DNA from: Phycicoccus avicenniae_A
GTDB lineage: Bacteria; Actinomycetota; Actinomycetes; Actinomycetales; Dermatophilaceae
DNA: 64,000 bases
NCBI RefSeq assembly: GCF_050496545.1
Contig: NZ_JBNVZV010000004.1
Coordinates: 1 to 64,000, forward strand
Direction of reading: 5' to 3'
This document shows, piece by piece, positions 57,265 to 64,000 of this stretch (positions are counted from its first letter, which is position 1; every line of letters starts with the position of its first letter). A program made the position numbers and the translations under genes. The notes under the pieces were generated by a model. The model did no database searches, was not told the origin of the DNA, and saw only the letters and a program-made list of their open reading frames with translations.

Positions 57265-58053
57265 ATGGTCTGGGTCGTCGTCGCCGAGGGGGTGGCCATC
57301 GCGCTGCTCGGGGTCCTCGTCCTCGGGCTCCTGCGCAGCCACGCCCTCATCCTCAAGGCCCTCCACGAGCTCGGGGCCGGGCTGGACCTCGAGGACGAGG
57401 CGGGCGGGGGAGCGGGCCACGGCGGTCCGCCCGGCGCGGTGCCCGTGCAGATCGAGCCGGGCGTCGTCCCGGCCACCCGGGCCTCCTCGAGCACCTCCTT
57501 CGCCGTCGTCGGCGTCGACCTCGAGGGCGGGCACGCGGCGGTCGAGGTCGACGGCCCCCGGCCGGTCCTCCTCGCGTTCCTCTCCTCCGGGTGCAGCGTC
57601 TGCCTCACGTTCTGGGAGGAGCTCGACGCCACGACCCGGGCACCCGCCGACGCGCGGGTGGTCGTCGTCGTCAAGGACGCCCCCGACGAGTCGCCGACCG
57701 TCCTGGCCCGGCTGGCCCGCCCCGGCGTGAGCGTCGTGGCCTCGAGCGCCGCGTGGGCCGACTACGACATCCCCGGCTCGCCGTACTTCGTCCTCGTCGA
57801 GCAGGGCGTCGTCACGGGGGAGGGCTCGGCCACCTCCTGGGCGGCGGTCAGCGACCTGCTCGCCCAGGCGGTCGACGAGAGCGCCCACGCCCGGGCCGCC
57901 GCCGGCCGGTCGGGGCCGGGGATCCTCGACCGCGGCGACCGCGACGACCTGGGCCGGATCGATGCCGAGCTGCTCGCGGCGGGCATCACGCCGGGCCACC
58001 CGAGCCTGCACACGCCGCCGGACCCCGACGTGCCGGACGGTCCGCGCGGGTGA
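57265..58053 (+). CDS. MauD-like membrane-anchored thioredoxin-fold protein
   Basis: 262 residues. N-terminal membrane anchor (about 2-22), a short cytosolic/periplasmic linker, then a thioredoxin-like domain with FLSSGCSVCLTFW (C110-x-x-C113), VVVVVKDAPDESP, and the cis-Pro loop GSPYFVLVEQG. The rest is an acidic, Pro-rich tail. MauD proteins are needed with MauE to oxidise and stabilise the MauA light chain. GAGGAGG upstream of ATG. Overlaps the 26-residue ORF by GTGA. Confidence 0.85.
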   Translation: MVWVVVAEGVAIALLGVLVLGLLRSHALILKALHELGAGLDLEDEAGGGAGHGGPPGAVPVQIEPGVVPATRASSSTSFAVVGVDLEGGHAAVEVDGPRPVLLAFLSSGCSVCLTFWEELDATTRAPADARVVVVVKDAPDESPTVLARLARPGVSVVASSAAWADYDIPGSPYFVLVEQGVVTGEGSATSWAAVSDLLAQAVDESAHARAAAGRSGPGILDRGDRDDLGRIDAELLAAGITPGHPSLHTPPDPDVPDGPRG

Positions 58054-58130
58054 GCGTGCTCGGTGTCGTCCTCGCGGCCGGTCTGCCGATGGCCGTGCTG
58101 GCCGCGCTGCGCGCCACCTGGAGCCCTTGA
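58050..58130 (+). CDS. 26-residue membrane peptide, translationally coupled
   Basis: GTG at 58050 overlaps the MauD-like stop (GTGA) and encodes a single hydrophobic helix, VSVLGVVLAAGLPMAVLAAL, plus six residues (RATWSP) before TGA. It ends nine bases before the next gene. Too short for routine gene finders. The coupling and clean membrane pattern suggest a real small subunit for the MauE/MauD complex (inference). Confidence 0.55.
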   Translation: MSVLGVVLAAGLPMAVLAALRATWSP

Positions 58131-58139
58131 GGCGAGTCG

Positions 58140-58745
58140 ATGCTCGCGAGCATCAGCCCGTTCGGTGAGCGGGCCCGCGCCTCCCGCTGGTGGCTGACCA
58201 CCACGGCCTACGTCCTCTCCTCCGCGCTCGGCGGCACCCTCGTCGGGCTGCTCTCCGCCCTGCTCGGCGCGGCCGTGCCCGAGCGGTGGCGCTGGTCGCC
58301 CGCGGGGGTCGGCCTCGCGGCGGCCCTGCTCGTCCTCGGCCTGCTGCTCGACGCCCGGGTCGGGGGGAGCCGCCTCCCGTCCTGGCGTCGCCAGGTCGAC
58401 GAGGCGTGGATCGGCCGGTACCGCGGCTGGGTCGTCGGGGCGGGGTTCGGGGCGCAGCTCGGGGTCGGGGTGGTCACGATCGTCACGAGCTCGACGACCT
58501 ACGCCGTGCTCGTCCTCGCCGCGCTCGGCGGCACCCCGTGGGTCGGGGCGCTCCTCGGCCTCGTCTTCGGGCTGGTCCGGGCGCTCCCGCTCGTCGGCAT
58601 GGTCGGGGTGCACGACCGCGAGGCGCTCTGGGCCGTCCTGCGCCGCGTGGAGCTCGGCGCGCCGGCGGCCGAGGTCGTCGCTAGGGTGGGGCTCCTGGCT
58701 GGGGCCTCGGCCCTCGCGTGGACGGCGTTGGGCGGAGTGGCATGA
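58140..58745 (+). CDS. Polytopic membrane protein of the MauE/MauD operon
   Basis: 201 residues, about five or six membrane spans: VLSSALGGTLVGLLSALLGA, VGLAAALLVLGLLLDARV, GFGAQLGVGVVTIVTSSTTY, VLAALGGTPWVGALLGLVFGLV, and a C-terminal helix. No Cys. The helix-loop pattern with GGT and Pro turns recalls the DsbD/CcdA/MauF electron-carrier family, but it lacks their Cys pair, so the assignment is weak. GAGGCGAG before ATG; ATGA overlap with the next gene. Confidence 0.65.
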   Translation: MLASISPFGERARASRWWLTTTAYVLSSALGGTLVGLLSALLGAAVPERWRWSPAGVGLAAALLVLGLLLDARVGGSRLPSWRRQVDEAWIGRYRGWVVGAGFGAQLGVGVVTIVTSSTTYAVLVLAALGGTPWVGALLGLVFGLVRALPLVGMVGVHDREALWAVLRRVELGAPAAEVVARVGLLAGASALAWTALGGVA

Positions 58746-59287
58746 GACGCAGCGGGTACGGCCTCTCGGTGGAGGTCCCCACGGGCTGGTCCGCGGCGAT
58801 CGGCCGGCGGCCCGGCGACGACGACGCCGTCCTCTCGGCACGCGGCATCGCCCCGCCGGCCGCGTCCGCGGGACGGGACGCCGCCCCGGTCGAGCGCACC
58901 CTCCCCGTCGCCCACCTCTGCTCGCGCGCCATCCCGTCCGGCACCGGTGACTTCGGCGCCGGCCTCGTCGAGCTGCTCACCGGGGAGGACGTGTTCATCG
59001 CCCTCGTCGAGTACGGGTCGGACCTCGCCGGCACCGGGCTCTTCGAGCGCTCGGGCTGGCCGCGCCTGGCCCCCTCGCAGTTCTCCCCGAACCGGATGTT
59101 CCGCCAGCTCCCCGGCCGCAGCGCCAGCCAGCACTTCTTCAGCGTCGCCGACCGCGCCTTCTGCCTCTACACGGTCATCGGCGAGCACAGCCGGCGGATG
59201 GCCAGCGTGCCGCGGGCCGCGGGGGTGGTCCGCACCCTGGGCGCCGAGTCGGCGGCCTCGATGCGCCGGCGGGGGGTGGTCGTGTGA
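58742..59287 (+). CDS. Soluble hypothetical protein of the MauE/MauD operon
   Basis: 181 residues without signal peptide or membrane helix. LSVEVPTGWSAAIGRRPGDDD at the start and FSVADRAFCLYTVIGEHSRRMASVP toward the end suggest a beta-rich domain of the kind often called PsbP-like or lipoprotein-associated. Two Cys only. ATGA overlap with the membrane gene upstream and GTGA overlap downstream, so it is made with the Cys-rich protein, perhaps as cytoplasmic chaperone. Function unknown. Confidence 0.75.
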   Translation: MRRSGYGLSVEVPTGWSAAIGRRPGDDDAVLSARGIAPPAASAGRDAAPVERTLPVAHLCSRAIPSGTGDFGAGLVELLTGEDVFIALVEYGSDLAGTGLFERSGWPRLAPSQFSPNRMFRQLPGRSASQHFFSVADRAFCLYTVIGEHSRRMASVPRAAGVVRTLGAESAASMRRRGVVV

Positions 59288-60861
59288 CCACCGCACCGGC
59301 CGGGTCCCGGGCGACCCTCGACGAGGTGATCGGGCGGCCGCGCGGTGTCGTCGGGCTGATCGACCGGCTGGCCCGCGGCCGTGGCGTCGGCCGGCGGGGC
59401 GTGCTCGTCGGGGCGGCCGTGGCCGGGTCCGCCCTGGTCACGGACCCCAAGGCCTACGCCCTGCGGCCGCAGACGGCCTACGCCACCATCTGCGGTCCGG
59501 CCAACACCGCCTCGTCCGGCTGGTCGATCTTCTGCGCCACGGTGAACAAGGGGCTCAACGCCTGCCCGCCCGGCAGCTTCACCGCCGGGTGGTGGAAGGC
59601 GGCCGACTCCTCCTGGTGCGGCGGCGGCTACCGCTACATCGTCGACTGCAACGCCACCTGCAAGTCCTGCACCAGCGGGTGCTCCGACCACCTCTGCGAC
59701 AGCAGGTGCTGGAGCTGCTCGTGCTCCACCGGCTCGACCGCCACCTGCGACCAGCGACGCAACTGCTGCAACGCCTTCCGCTACGGCCAGTGCAACACCC
59801 AGATCGCGTGCAGCGGCGGCGTGCACTGCCGGGTCGTGTCGTGCGTGCCCCCGTACCGGTGGGCGAGCTGCTCGACCACCTCGTTCCGCAGCGACTCCAC
59901 CGCCGAGCACAGCTCGGCCTACCTGCCCGCCTGGGGCCCGCTCGAGAAGCTGTACGCCTCGATGGGGGCCCAGGGGTCCTTCCTCGGCGCGTCGCTGGGG
60001 CCCATCCGTCCCGCGGCCGACGGGGTCGGTCGCTACATCGCCTTCAAGGGCGGGCGCATCTGGTACACGAAGGCCAGCGGCGCGGTCGCGATGTCGACCT
60101 TCGCCGACGCCGCCTACGCCAAGGCCGGAGGTCCGGCCGCGCTCGGCTACCCGAAGGGGGCGCGGATCAACGGGCTGCCCGGGACCGGTTGGCTGCACGT
60201 CACCCAGAAGGGCGGACTCGTCTACACGCCGGGCACCGGCGCGTGGGCCGTCACGGGCGCGCGCTGGACCCTCTGGGTCGCGACCAAGCGCGAGAAGGGC
60301 GTGCTGGGCTACCCCACGGCCGCGGTCGAGGTGCGCGCCGACCGGTCGTGGATCCAGCTCTTCCAGAAGGGCTGCATCACGAACAGCACGGCCACCCCGC
60401 CGGCCGTCGTCTACGGTCCGCGCTGGACGACCTGGACCGCGCTGAACCGCGGCACCGGTGTCCTCGGCTACCCCGTGGCCGACGTGCAGCCGCTCTACAC
60501 CGGGGCCTGGATCCAGCGCTTCCAGCGCGGCTGCATCACGGACGGGCCGCGCACCACGCCGACGACCGTCCTCGGGGCGATGTGGGTGGCGTGGCAGCAG
60601 GTGGGGCGCGAGGGCGGCGTCCTCGCCTTCCCGTCGGCCCCGGTCGCGGACGTCCCCGGCGGGACGAGCCAGACCTTCGAGCGGGGCGGCATCTGGGCCC
60701 GCACCGGCGGGGCCGGGTACGCCGTCCACGGGGCCGTGCTCGACCAGTGGTCCGCTGCGGGCGGCGCCGGCGGGCGCTACGGCTTCCCGCTCGCCCACGT
60801 CGTCGCGAACGCCGACGGGACCTCCACCGGGGTGTTCGAGGGCGGCACGATCACCGCCTGA
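59284..60861 (+). CDS. Tat-exported MauA-like cysteine-rich domain fused to LGFP repeats
   Basis: 525 residues. Residues 1-60: Tat-like signal GRGVGRRGVLVGAAVAGSAL. Residues 62-200: 20 cysteines (70, 84, 94, 112, 122, 126, 129, 133, 138, 142, 145, 147, 155, 161, 162, 170, 176, 182, 187, 196). The CPPGSFTAGWW segment and the following VDCNATC resemble the methylamine dehydrogenase light chain, whose first tryptophylquinone Trp lies in the same segment. Residues 210-525: six LGFP-type repeats (LGYP, LAFP, YGFP variants), which bind the cell wall in other actinobacteria. GTG start overlapping the previous gene. Confidence 0.85.
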   Translation: MTTAPAGSRATLDEVIGRPRGVVGLIDRLARGRGVGRRGVLVGAAVAGSALVTDPKAYALRPQTAYATICGPANTASSGWSIFCATVNKGLNACPPGSFTAGWWKAADSSWCGGGYRYIVDCNATCKSCTSGCSDHLCDSRCWSCSCSTGSTATCDQRRNCCNAFRYGQCNTQIACSGGVHCRVVSCVPPYRWASCSTTSFRSDSTAEHSSAYLPAWGPLEKLYASMGAQGSFLGASLGPIRPAADGVGRYIAFKGGRIWYTKASGAVAMSTFADAAYAKAGGPAALGYPKGARINGLPGTGWLHVTQKGGLVYTPGTGAWAVTGARWTLWVATKREKGVLGYPTAAVEVRADRSWIQLFQKGCITNSTATPPAVVYGPRWTTWTALNRGTGVLGYPVADVQPLYTGAWIQRFQRGCITDGPRTTPTTVLGAMWVAWQQVGREGGVLAFPSAPVADVPGGTSQTFERGGIWARTGGAGYAVHGAVLDQWSAAGGAGGRYGFPLAHVVANADGTSTGVFEGGTITA

Positions 60862-60899
60862 CCCGATCCCGCGAATCGGCCACCCGGGGGGTGAGGCCC

Positions 60900-60905
60900 T
60901 AGTAT
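60900..60905 (+). promoter_or_regulatory. -10 box upstream of the WbpA-like gene
   Basis: TAGTAT, about 28 bases before the GTG at 60934; AAGGAAAGG supplies the ribosome-binding site. No good -35. Confidence 0.4.
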
Positions 60906-60933
60906 CGGTCGCGTCGTTTCGCAAGGAAAGGAA

Positions 60934-62241
60934 GTGTCGGTGAGGGTCACCGTCGTCGGGCTGGGCAAGATCGGCCTCCCGCTCGCAGTCCAGTTCGCCC
61001 GTTCGGGTCACGAGGTCCGTGGGGCCGACGTCAACGAGGGGACCGTCGCCACCGTCAACGCGGGGACCGAGCCGTTCCCCGGTGAGGCGCACCTCGACGA
61101 GTACCTCGCCGAGGTCGTCGGGTCGGGGGCGCTCACGGCGACCACCGACACCGCGGCGGCCGTGGCCGAGAGCGACGTCGTGGTCGTCGTGGTCCCGCTC
61201 TTCGTCGACGACGAGGCGCGCCCCGACTTCGGCTGGATGGACTCCGCCACCGACGACATCGCCCGGGGCCTGAAGCCCGGCACGCTCGTCGTCTACGAGA
61301 CCACGCTGCCCGTCGGCACCACGCGGACGCGCTGGAAGCCGCGGCTCGAGGAGGGGTCGGGCCTGACCGAGGGCACCGACTTCCACCTCGTCTTCTCGCC
61401 CGAGCGCGTCCTCACCGGTCGCGTGTTCGCCGACCTGCGCAAGTACCCCAAGCTCGTCGGCGGCCTGTCCGCCGAGGGCGCGGCCCGCGCCACCGACTTC
61501 TACGAGCAGGCCCTCCAGTTCGACGAGCGCCCCGACCTCGAGCGCGGCAACGGCGTCTGGGACCTCGGCTCGGCCGAGGCCGCCGAGATGGCCAAGCTCG
61601 CCGAGACCACCTACCGCGACGTCAACATCGGTCTCGCGAACCAGTTCGGCGCGTTCGCCGCCTCGCACGGCATCGACGTCCACCAGGTCATCGAGGCGAG
61701 CAACAGCCAGCCCTACAGCCACATCCACCGCCCCGGCATCGCCGTCGGTGGGCACTGCATCCCGGTCTACCCGCGCCTCTACCTCTGGAACGACCCCGAC
61801 GCCACCGTCGTGCGGGCCGCCCGCGAGGCCAACGCGTCGATGCCCGCCTACACCGTGGGCCTGGCCATCGGTGCGGCCGGTGGCGACATCACCGGCCGGC
61901 GCGTGGTCGTGCTCGGCGCCGCGTACCGCGGTGGGGTCAAGGAGACCGCCTTCTCGGGGATCTTCGCCACCGTCGCCGCCCTGCGCGACGCCGGGGCCGA
62001 GGTGCTCGTCCACGACCCGATGTACTCCGCCGACGAGATCACCGCGTTCGGCTGGGAGCCGTACGCCCTCGGCGAGCCCGCCGACCTCGTCGTCCTCCAG
62101 GCCGACCACGCCGAGTACCGCGACCTCGGCGCCGAGGACCTCCCCGGTGCCACCGTCGTCGTCGACGGCCGCAGGGTCCTGGACCGCGACCGCTTCCCCG
62201 AGGCGCGCTTCCTCGTCGTCGGCCAGGCCGAGGTCGCCTGA
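60934..62241 (+). CDS. Nucleotide-sugar dehydrogenase (WbpA/WecC-like)
   Basis: 435 residues. VTVVGLGKIGLPLAVQFARSGHEV (NAD fold), TTLPVGTTRTRW, FSPERVLTGRVFADLRKYPKLVGG, and the catalytic Cys in IAVGGHCIPVYP (about 275). Such enzymes oxidise UDP-GlcNAc or UDP-ManNAc at C6 to the uronate. With the acetyltransferase, aminotransferase and oxidoreductase downstream, WbpA-type chemistry on UDP-GlcNAc is likely (inference). GTG at 60934 or 60940. Confidence 0.9.
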   Translation: MSVRVTVVGLGKIGLPLAVQFARSGHEVRGADVNEGTVATVNAGTEPFPGEAHLDEYLAEVVGSGALTATTDTAAAVAESDVVVVVVPLFVDDEARPDFGWMDSATDDIARGLKPGTLVVYETTLPVGTTRTRWKPRLEEGSGLTEGTDFHLVFSPERVLTGRVFADLRKYPKLVGGLSAEGAARATDFYEQALQFDERPDLERGNGVWDLGSAEAAEMAKLAETTYRDVNIGLANQFGAFAASHGIDVHQVIEASNSQPYSHIHRPGIAVGGHCIPVYPRLYLWNDPDATVVRAAREANASMPAYTVGLAIGAAGGDITGRRVVVLGAAYRGGVKETAFSGIFATVAALRDAGAEVLVHDPMYSADEITAFGWEPYALGEPADLVVLQADHAEYRDLGAEDLPGATVVVDGRRVLDRDRFPEARFLVVGQAEVA

Positions 62242-62840
62242 TGGCGGTGCGTGTCGTCGACTCCGCCGACGTCGCCGAGTCCGCGAGCATCGGTGACGGC
62301 AGCTCGGTCTGGCACCTGGCCCAGGTCCGCGAGGACGCCGTCCTGGGTGCGAACTGCATCGTCGGCCGGGGCGCCTACGTGGGCACGGGCGTGCGGATGG
62401 GCGACAACTGCAAGCTCCAGAACTACGCCCTCGTCTACGAGCCGGCCGTCCTCGAGGACGGCGTGTTCGTCGGGCCCGCCGTCGTCTTCACCAACGACCA
62501 CTACCCGCGCTCGGTGGCCCCCGACGGCACCCTCAAGCGCGGTGACGACTGGGAGGCCGTGGGCGTCACCTGCCGCGAGGGCTCCTCGATCGGGGCCCGG
62601 GCCGTGTGCATCGCCCCGGTGACCGTCGGCCGCTGGGCCATGGTCGCGGCCGGCTCGGTCGTCACCAAGGACGTCCCCGACTTCGCGCTCGTCGCCGGTG
62701 TCCCGGCGCGGCGCATCCGCTGGGTCGGGCGGGCCGGTGTCCCGCTCGAGCCCGGACCCACGGACGGCAGCTGGGTGTGCCCCAGCACCGGCCGGACCTA
62801 CACCGAGACCGCAGAGACCCTCACGGAGGACCCGCAGTGA
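62241..62840 (+). CDS. Left-handed beta-helix acetyltransferase (WbpD-like)
   Basis: 199 residues. Hexapeptide repeats through most of the chain: VWHLAQVREDAVLGANCIVGRGAYVG, VGPAVVFTNDHYPRSVAPDG, and a C-terminal SSIGARAVCIAPVTVGRWAMVAAGSVVTKDVPDFALVAGVPAR. It would acetylate the 3-amino group of a UDP-2-acetamido-3-amino-glucuronate. Start codon shares the A of the previous TGA stop (TGATG). Confidence 0.9.
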   Translation: MAVRVVDSADVAESASIGDGSSVWHLAQVREDAVLGANCIVGRGAYVGTGVRMGDNCKLQNYALVYEPAVLEDGVFVGPAVVFTNDHYPRSVAPDGTLKRGDDWEAVGVTCREGSSIGARAVCIAPVTVGRWAMVAAGSVVTKDVPDFALVAGVPARRIRWVGRAGVPLEPGPTDGSWVCPSTGRTYTETAETLTEDPQ

Positions 62841-63925
62841 ACGACTTCATCCCGCCCGCCAAGCCGCTCATCGGCGACGAGGAGCGGGCGGCGGTCGACC
62901 GCGTGCTCCGCAGCGGCATGCTCGCGCAGGGCCCCGAGGTCGCGGCGTTCGAGCAGGAGTTCTCCGAGCACTTCGGGCTCGGCCGCGCCTGCGTCGCCGT
63001 CAACAGCGGCACCTCCGGCCAGCACCTCGGCCTGCTCTCCAGCGGCGTGAAGGCCGGCGACGAGGTCATCGTCCCGTCCTTCACCTTCGCCGCCACCGCC
63101 AACTCGGTCGCCCTCACCGGCGCCACCCCCGTGTTCGCGGACATCGACGCCGACGACTTCTGCCTGTCGGCGGCCGCGGTCGAGGCCGCCGTCACCGAGC
63201 GGACCGTGGGCATCATGCCGGTCCACCTCTACGGCCACCCGGCCAAGATGGACGCCCTCGGCGCGGTCGCCGAGAAGCACGGCCTCAAGATCTTCGAGGA
63301 CGCCGCGCAGGCCCACGGCGCCTCGCTCAACGGCACCCCGGTCGGGGCCTTCGGCACCTTCGCGATGTTCTCGCTGTACCCGACGAAGAACATGACCTCG
63401 GGTGAGGGCGGCATGGTCTCGGTCGAGAGCGCCGAGGTCGAGCGCCTCGTGCGGCTCTACCGCAACCAGGGGATGGAGAAGCAGTACCACAACGAGGTCG
63501 TCGGCCTGAACAACCGCATGACCGACATCCACGCCGCCATCGGCCGCGTCCAGCTGACCAAGGTCGGCGCCTGGACCGCCCAGCGCCAGGCGAACGCGGC
63601 CTTCTACGACGCGAACCTCGAGGGCGTCACCGTGCCCCCGGTGGCCGACGGTGCCGTGCACGTCTACCACCAGTACACGATCCGCGTGCCCGAGGGCCGC
63701 GACGCCTTCTCGGCGGCGCTCAAGGAGCAGTTCAACATCGGCTCGGGGATGTTCTACCCCGTCCCGAACCACCGCCTCGCCCCCTTCCAGGTGGACGTCG
63801 ACCTGCCCGAGACCGAGCGGGCCGCCGCCGAGTGCCTCTCGCTGCCCGTGCACCCCTCGCTCTCGCAGGGGGACCTCGAGCGCGTCGTCGAGGCCGTCAA
63901 CACCCTCGCGAAGGCAGGTGCCTGA
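62837..63925 (+). CDS. DegT/DnrJ/EryC1/StrS aminotransferase (WbpE-like)
   Basis: 362 residues, PLP enzyme. SGMLAQGPEVAAFEQEFSEHFG, VNSGTSGQHLGLLSSGVKAGDEVIVPSFTFAATANS, IFEDAAQAHGA, and the PLP lysine in FSLYPTKNMTSGEGGM. It transaminates the 3-keto sugar nucleotide made by the oxidoreductase encoded next. GTG start with GGAGG upstream, overlapping the previous stop. Confidence 0.92.
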   Translation: MNDFIPPAKPLIGDEERAAVDRVLRSGMLAQGPEVAAFEQEFSEHFGLGRACVAVNSGTSGQHLGLLSSGVKAGDEVIVPSFTFAATANSVALTGATPVFADIDADDFCLSAAAVEAAVTERTVGIMPVHLYGHPAKMDALGAVAEKHGLKIFEDAAQAHGASLNGTPVGAFGTFAMFSLYPTKNMTSGEGGMVSVESAEVERLVRLYRNQGMEKQYHNEVVGLNNRMTDIHAAIGRVQLTKVGAWTAQRQANAAFYDANLEGVTVPPVADGAVHVYHQYTIRVPEGRDAFSAALKEQFNIGSGMFYPVPNHRLAPFQVDVDLPETERAAAECLSLPVHPSLSQGDLERVVEAVNTLAKAGA

Positions 63926-63927
63926 GC

Positions 63928-64000
63928 ATGGCGAACCTGCGTGCCGGCCTGATCGGCCTCGGGATGATGGGGCGCCACCACGCCCGCGTCCTGGCCAGCC
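63928..64000 (+). CDS. Gfo/Idh/MocA oxidoreductase, 5' end only (WbpB-like)
   Basis: Only the first 24 residues are in the window: RAGLIGLGMMGRHHARVLAS, the NAD(P)-binding GxGxxG-type motif of Gfo/Idh/MocA proteins. The gene runs off the right edge. By context it should oxidise C3 of the UDP-sugar uronate, completing the WbpA-B-E-D set. ATG two bases after the aminotransferase stop. Confidence 0.8.
   Translation, partial: MANLRAGLIGLGMMGRHHARVLAS

Noticed and set aside
55651..60861. A genuine methylamine utilisation operon
   Set aside because: MauE, MauD and a MauA-like domain are present, but there is no MauB heavy chain, MauG, amicyanin or cytochrome, and the MauA-like domain is fused to LGFP repeats.
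59167..62109. A 980-residue minus-strand open frame over the Cys-rich and WbpA-like genes
   Set aside because: Low-complexity antisense shadow of two recognisable proteins.

Overview
The window is about 73% G+C by eye. It has many GTG starts, ATGA/GTGA stop-start overlaps, and genes with a TAnnnT -10 box six or seven bases before the start codon (leaderless mRNAs). With a UDP-sugar, F420-type LLM, LpdA and AccD5/AccE gene set, this points to a high-GC Actinomycetota chromosome, probably Micrococcales near Intrasporangiaceae (inference). Ten genes, pmm/pgm, punA, lpdA, accA3, maf, accE, accD5, birA, GtrA, purK-purE, lie in the same order as I remember from Mycobacterium tuberculosis (Rv3308 back to Rv3275c). 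I treat these as a conserved backbone and the blocks between them as accessory.

Layout. 0-3.5 kb: deoC with an aldehyde dehydrogenase and a second, non-catalytic ALDH half (split ALDH16-like pair). 3.5-8.5 kb: a secreted protein whose signal peptide is out of frame, a phosphohexomutase, purine nucleoside phosphorylase, a MarR regulator with membrane partner, and methionine aminopeptidase. 8.6-12.5 kb: an ABC importer (ATPase, two permeases, lipoprotein). 12.7-16.5 kb: LpdA, two small proteins and the biotinylated acyl-CoA carboxylase alpha subunit. 16.7-25.5 kb: a LacI-controlled sugar locus with ABC importer, FGGY kinase, PfkB kinase, two LacD/YihT-type aldolases and a P-loop protein, with paired operators in the divergent promoter. 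25.5-33.1 kb: tryptophan dioxygenase, then two paralogous secreted VWA proteins under near-identical two-operator promoters, flanking a PfkB kinase, a helix-turn-helix protein and a membrane Ser/Thr kinase. 33.1-39.1 kb: small membrane/SnoaL/TetR genes, a MerR-controlled acyl-CoA dehydrogenase-carboxylase pair, and an HTH/membrane pair. 39.2-44.9 kb: Maf, a Na+/H+ antiporter fused to a ZnF-UBP domain, TetR, a DUF885 hydrolase and a MOSC protein. 44.9-46.1 kb: a DUF559 nuclease-like gene bracketed by inverted repeat arrays. 46.1-53.9 kb: AccE-AccD5, BirA, an adenylate cyclase, a two-component system, GtrA and PurK-PurE. 54-64 kb: sugar-nucleotide dehydrogenases, an LLM oxidoreductase and a seven-gene run, ending in a WbpA/D/E/B-like diacetamido-uronic acid pathway cut off by the window edge.

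The best candidate for an undescribed system is 55.6-60.9 kb. A MauE-like membrane protein, a MauD-like thioredoxin, a 26-residue membrane peptide, a polytopic membrane protein and a soluble protein are translationally coupled to a Tat-signal protein. That protein has a 20-cysteine domain resembling the methylamine dehydrogenase light chain (MauA), fused to six LGFP-type cell-wall repeats. No heavy chain (MauB) or MauG is present, so I infer a disulfide-maturation module for an envelope protein rather than methylamine oxidation. Second best are the DUF559 repeat-flanked element and the twin VWA/kinase island.

I see no tRNA, rRNA, CRISPR array, transposase or phage gene. No gene-free stretch exceeds 300 bases; the longest is about 260 bases at 16461-16723, and holds the accA3 promoter and a strong hairpin.
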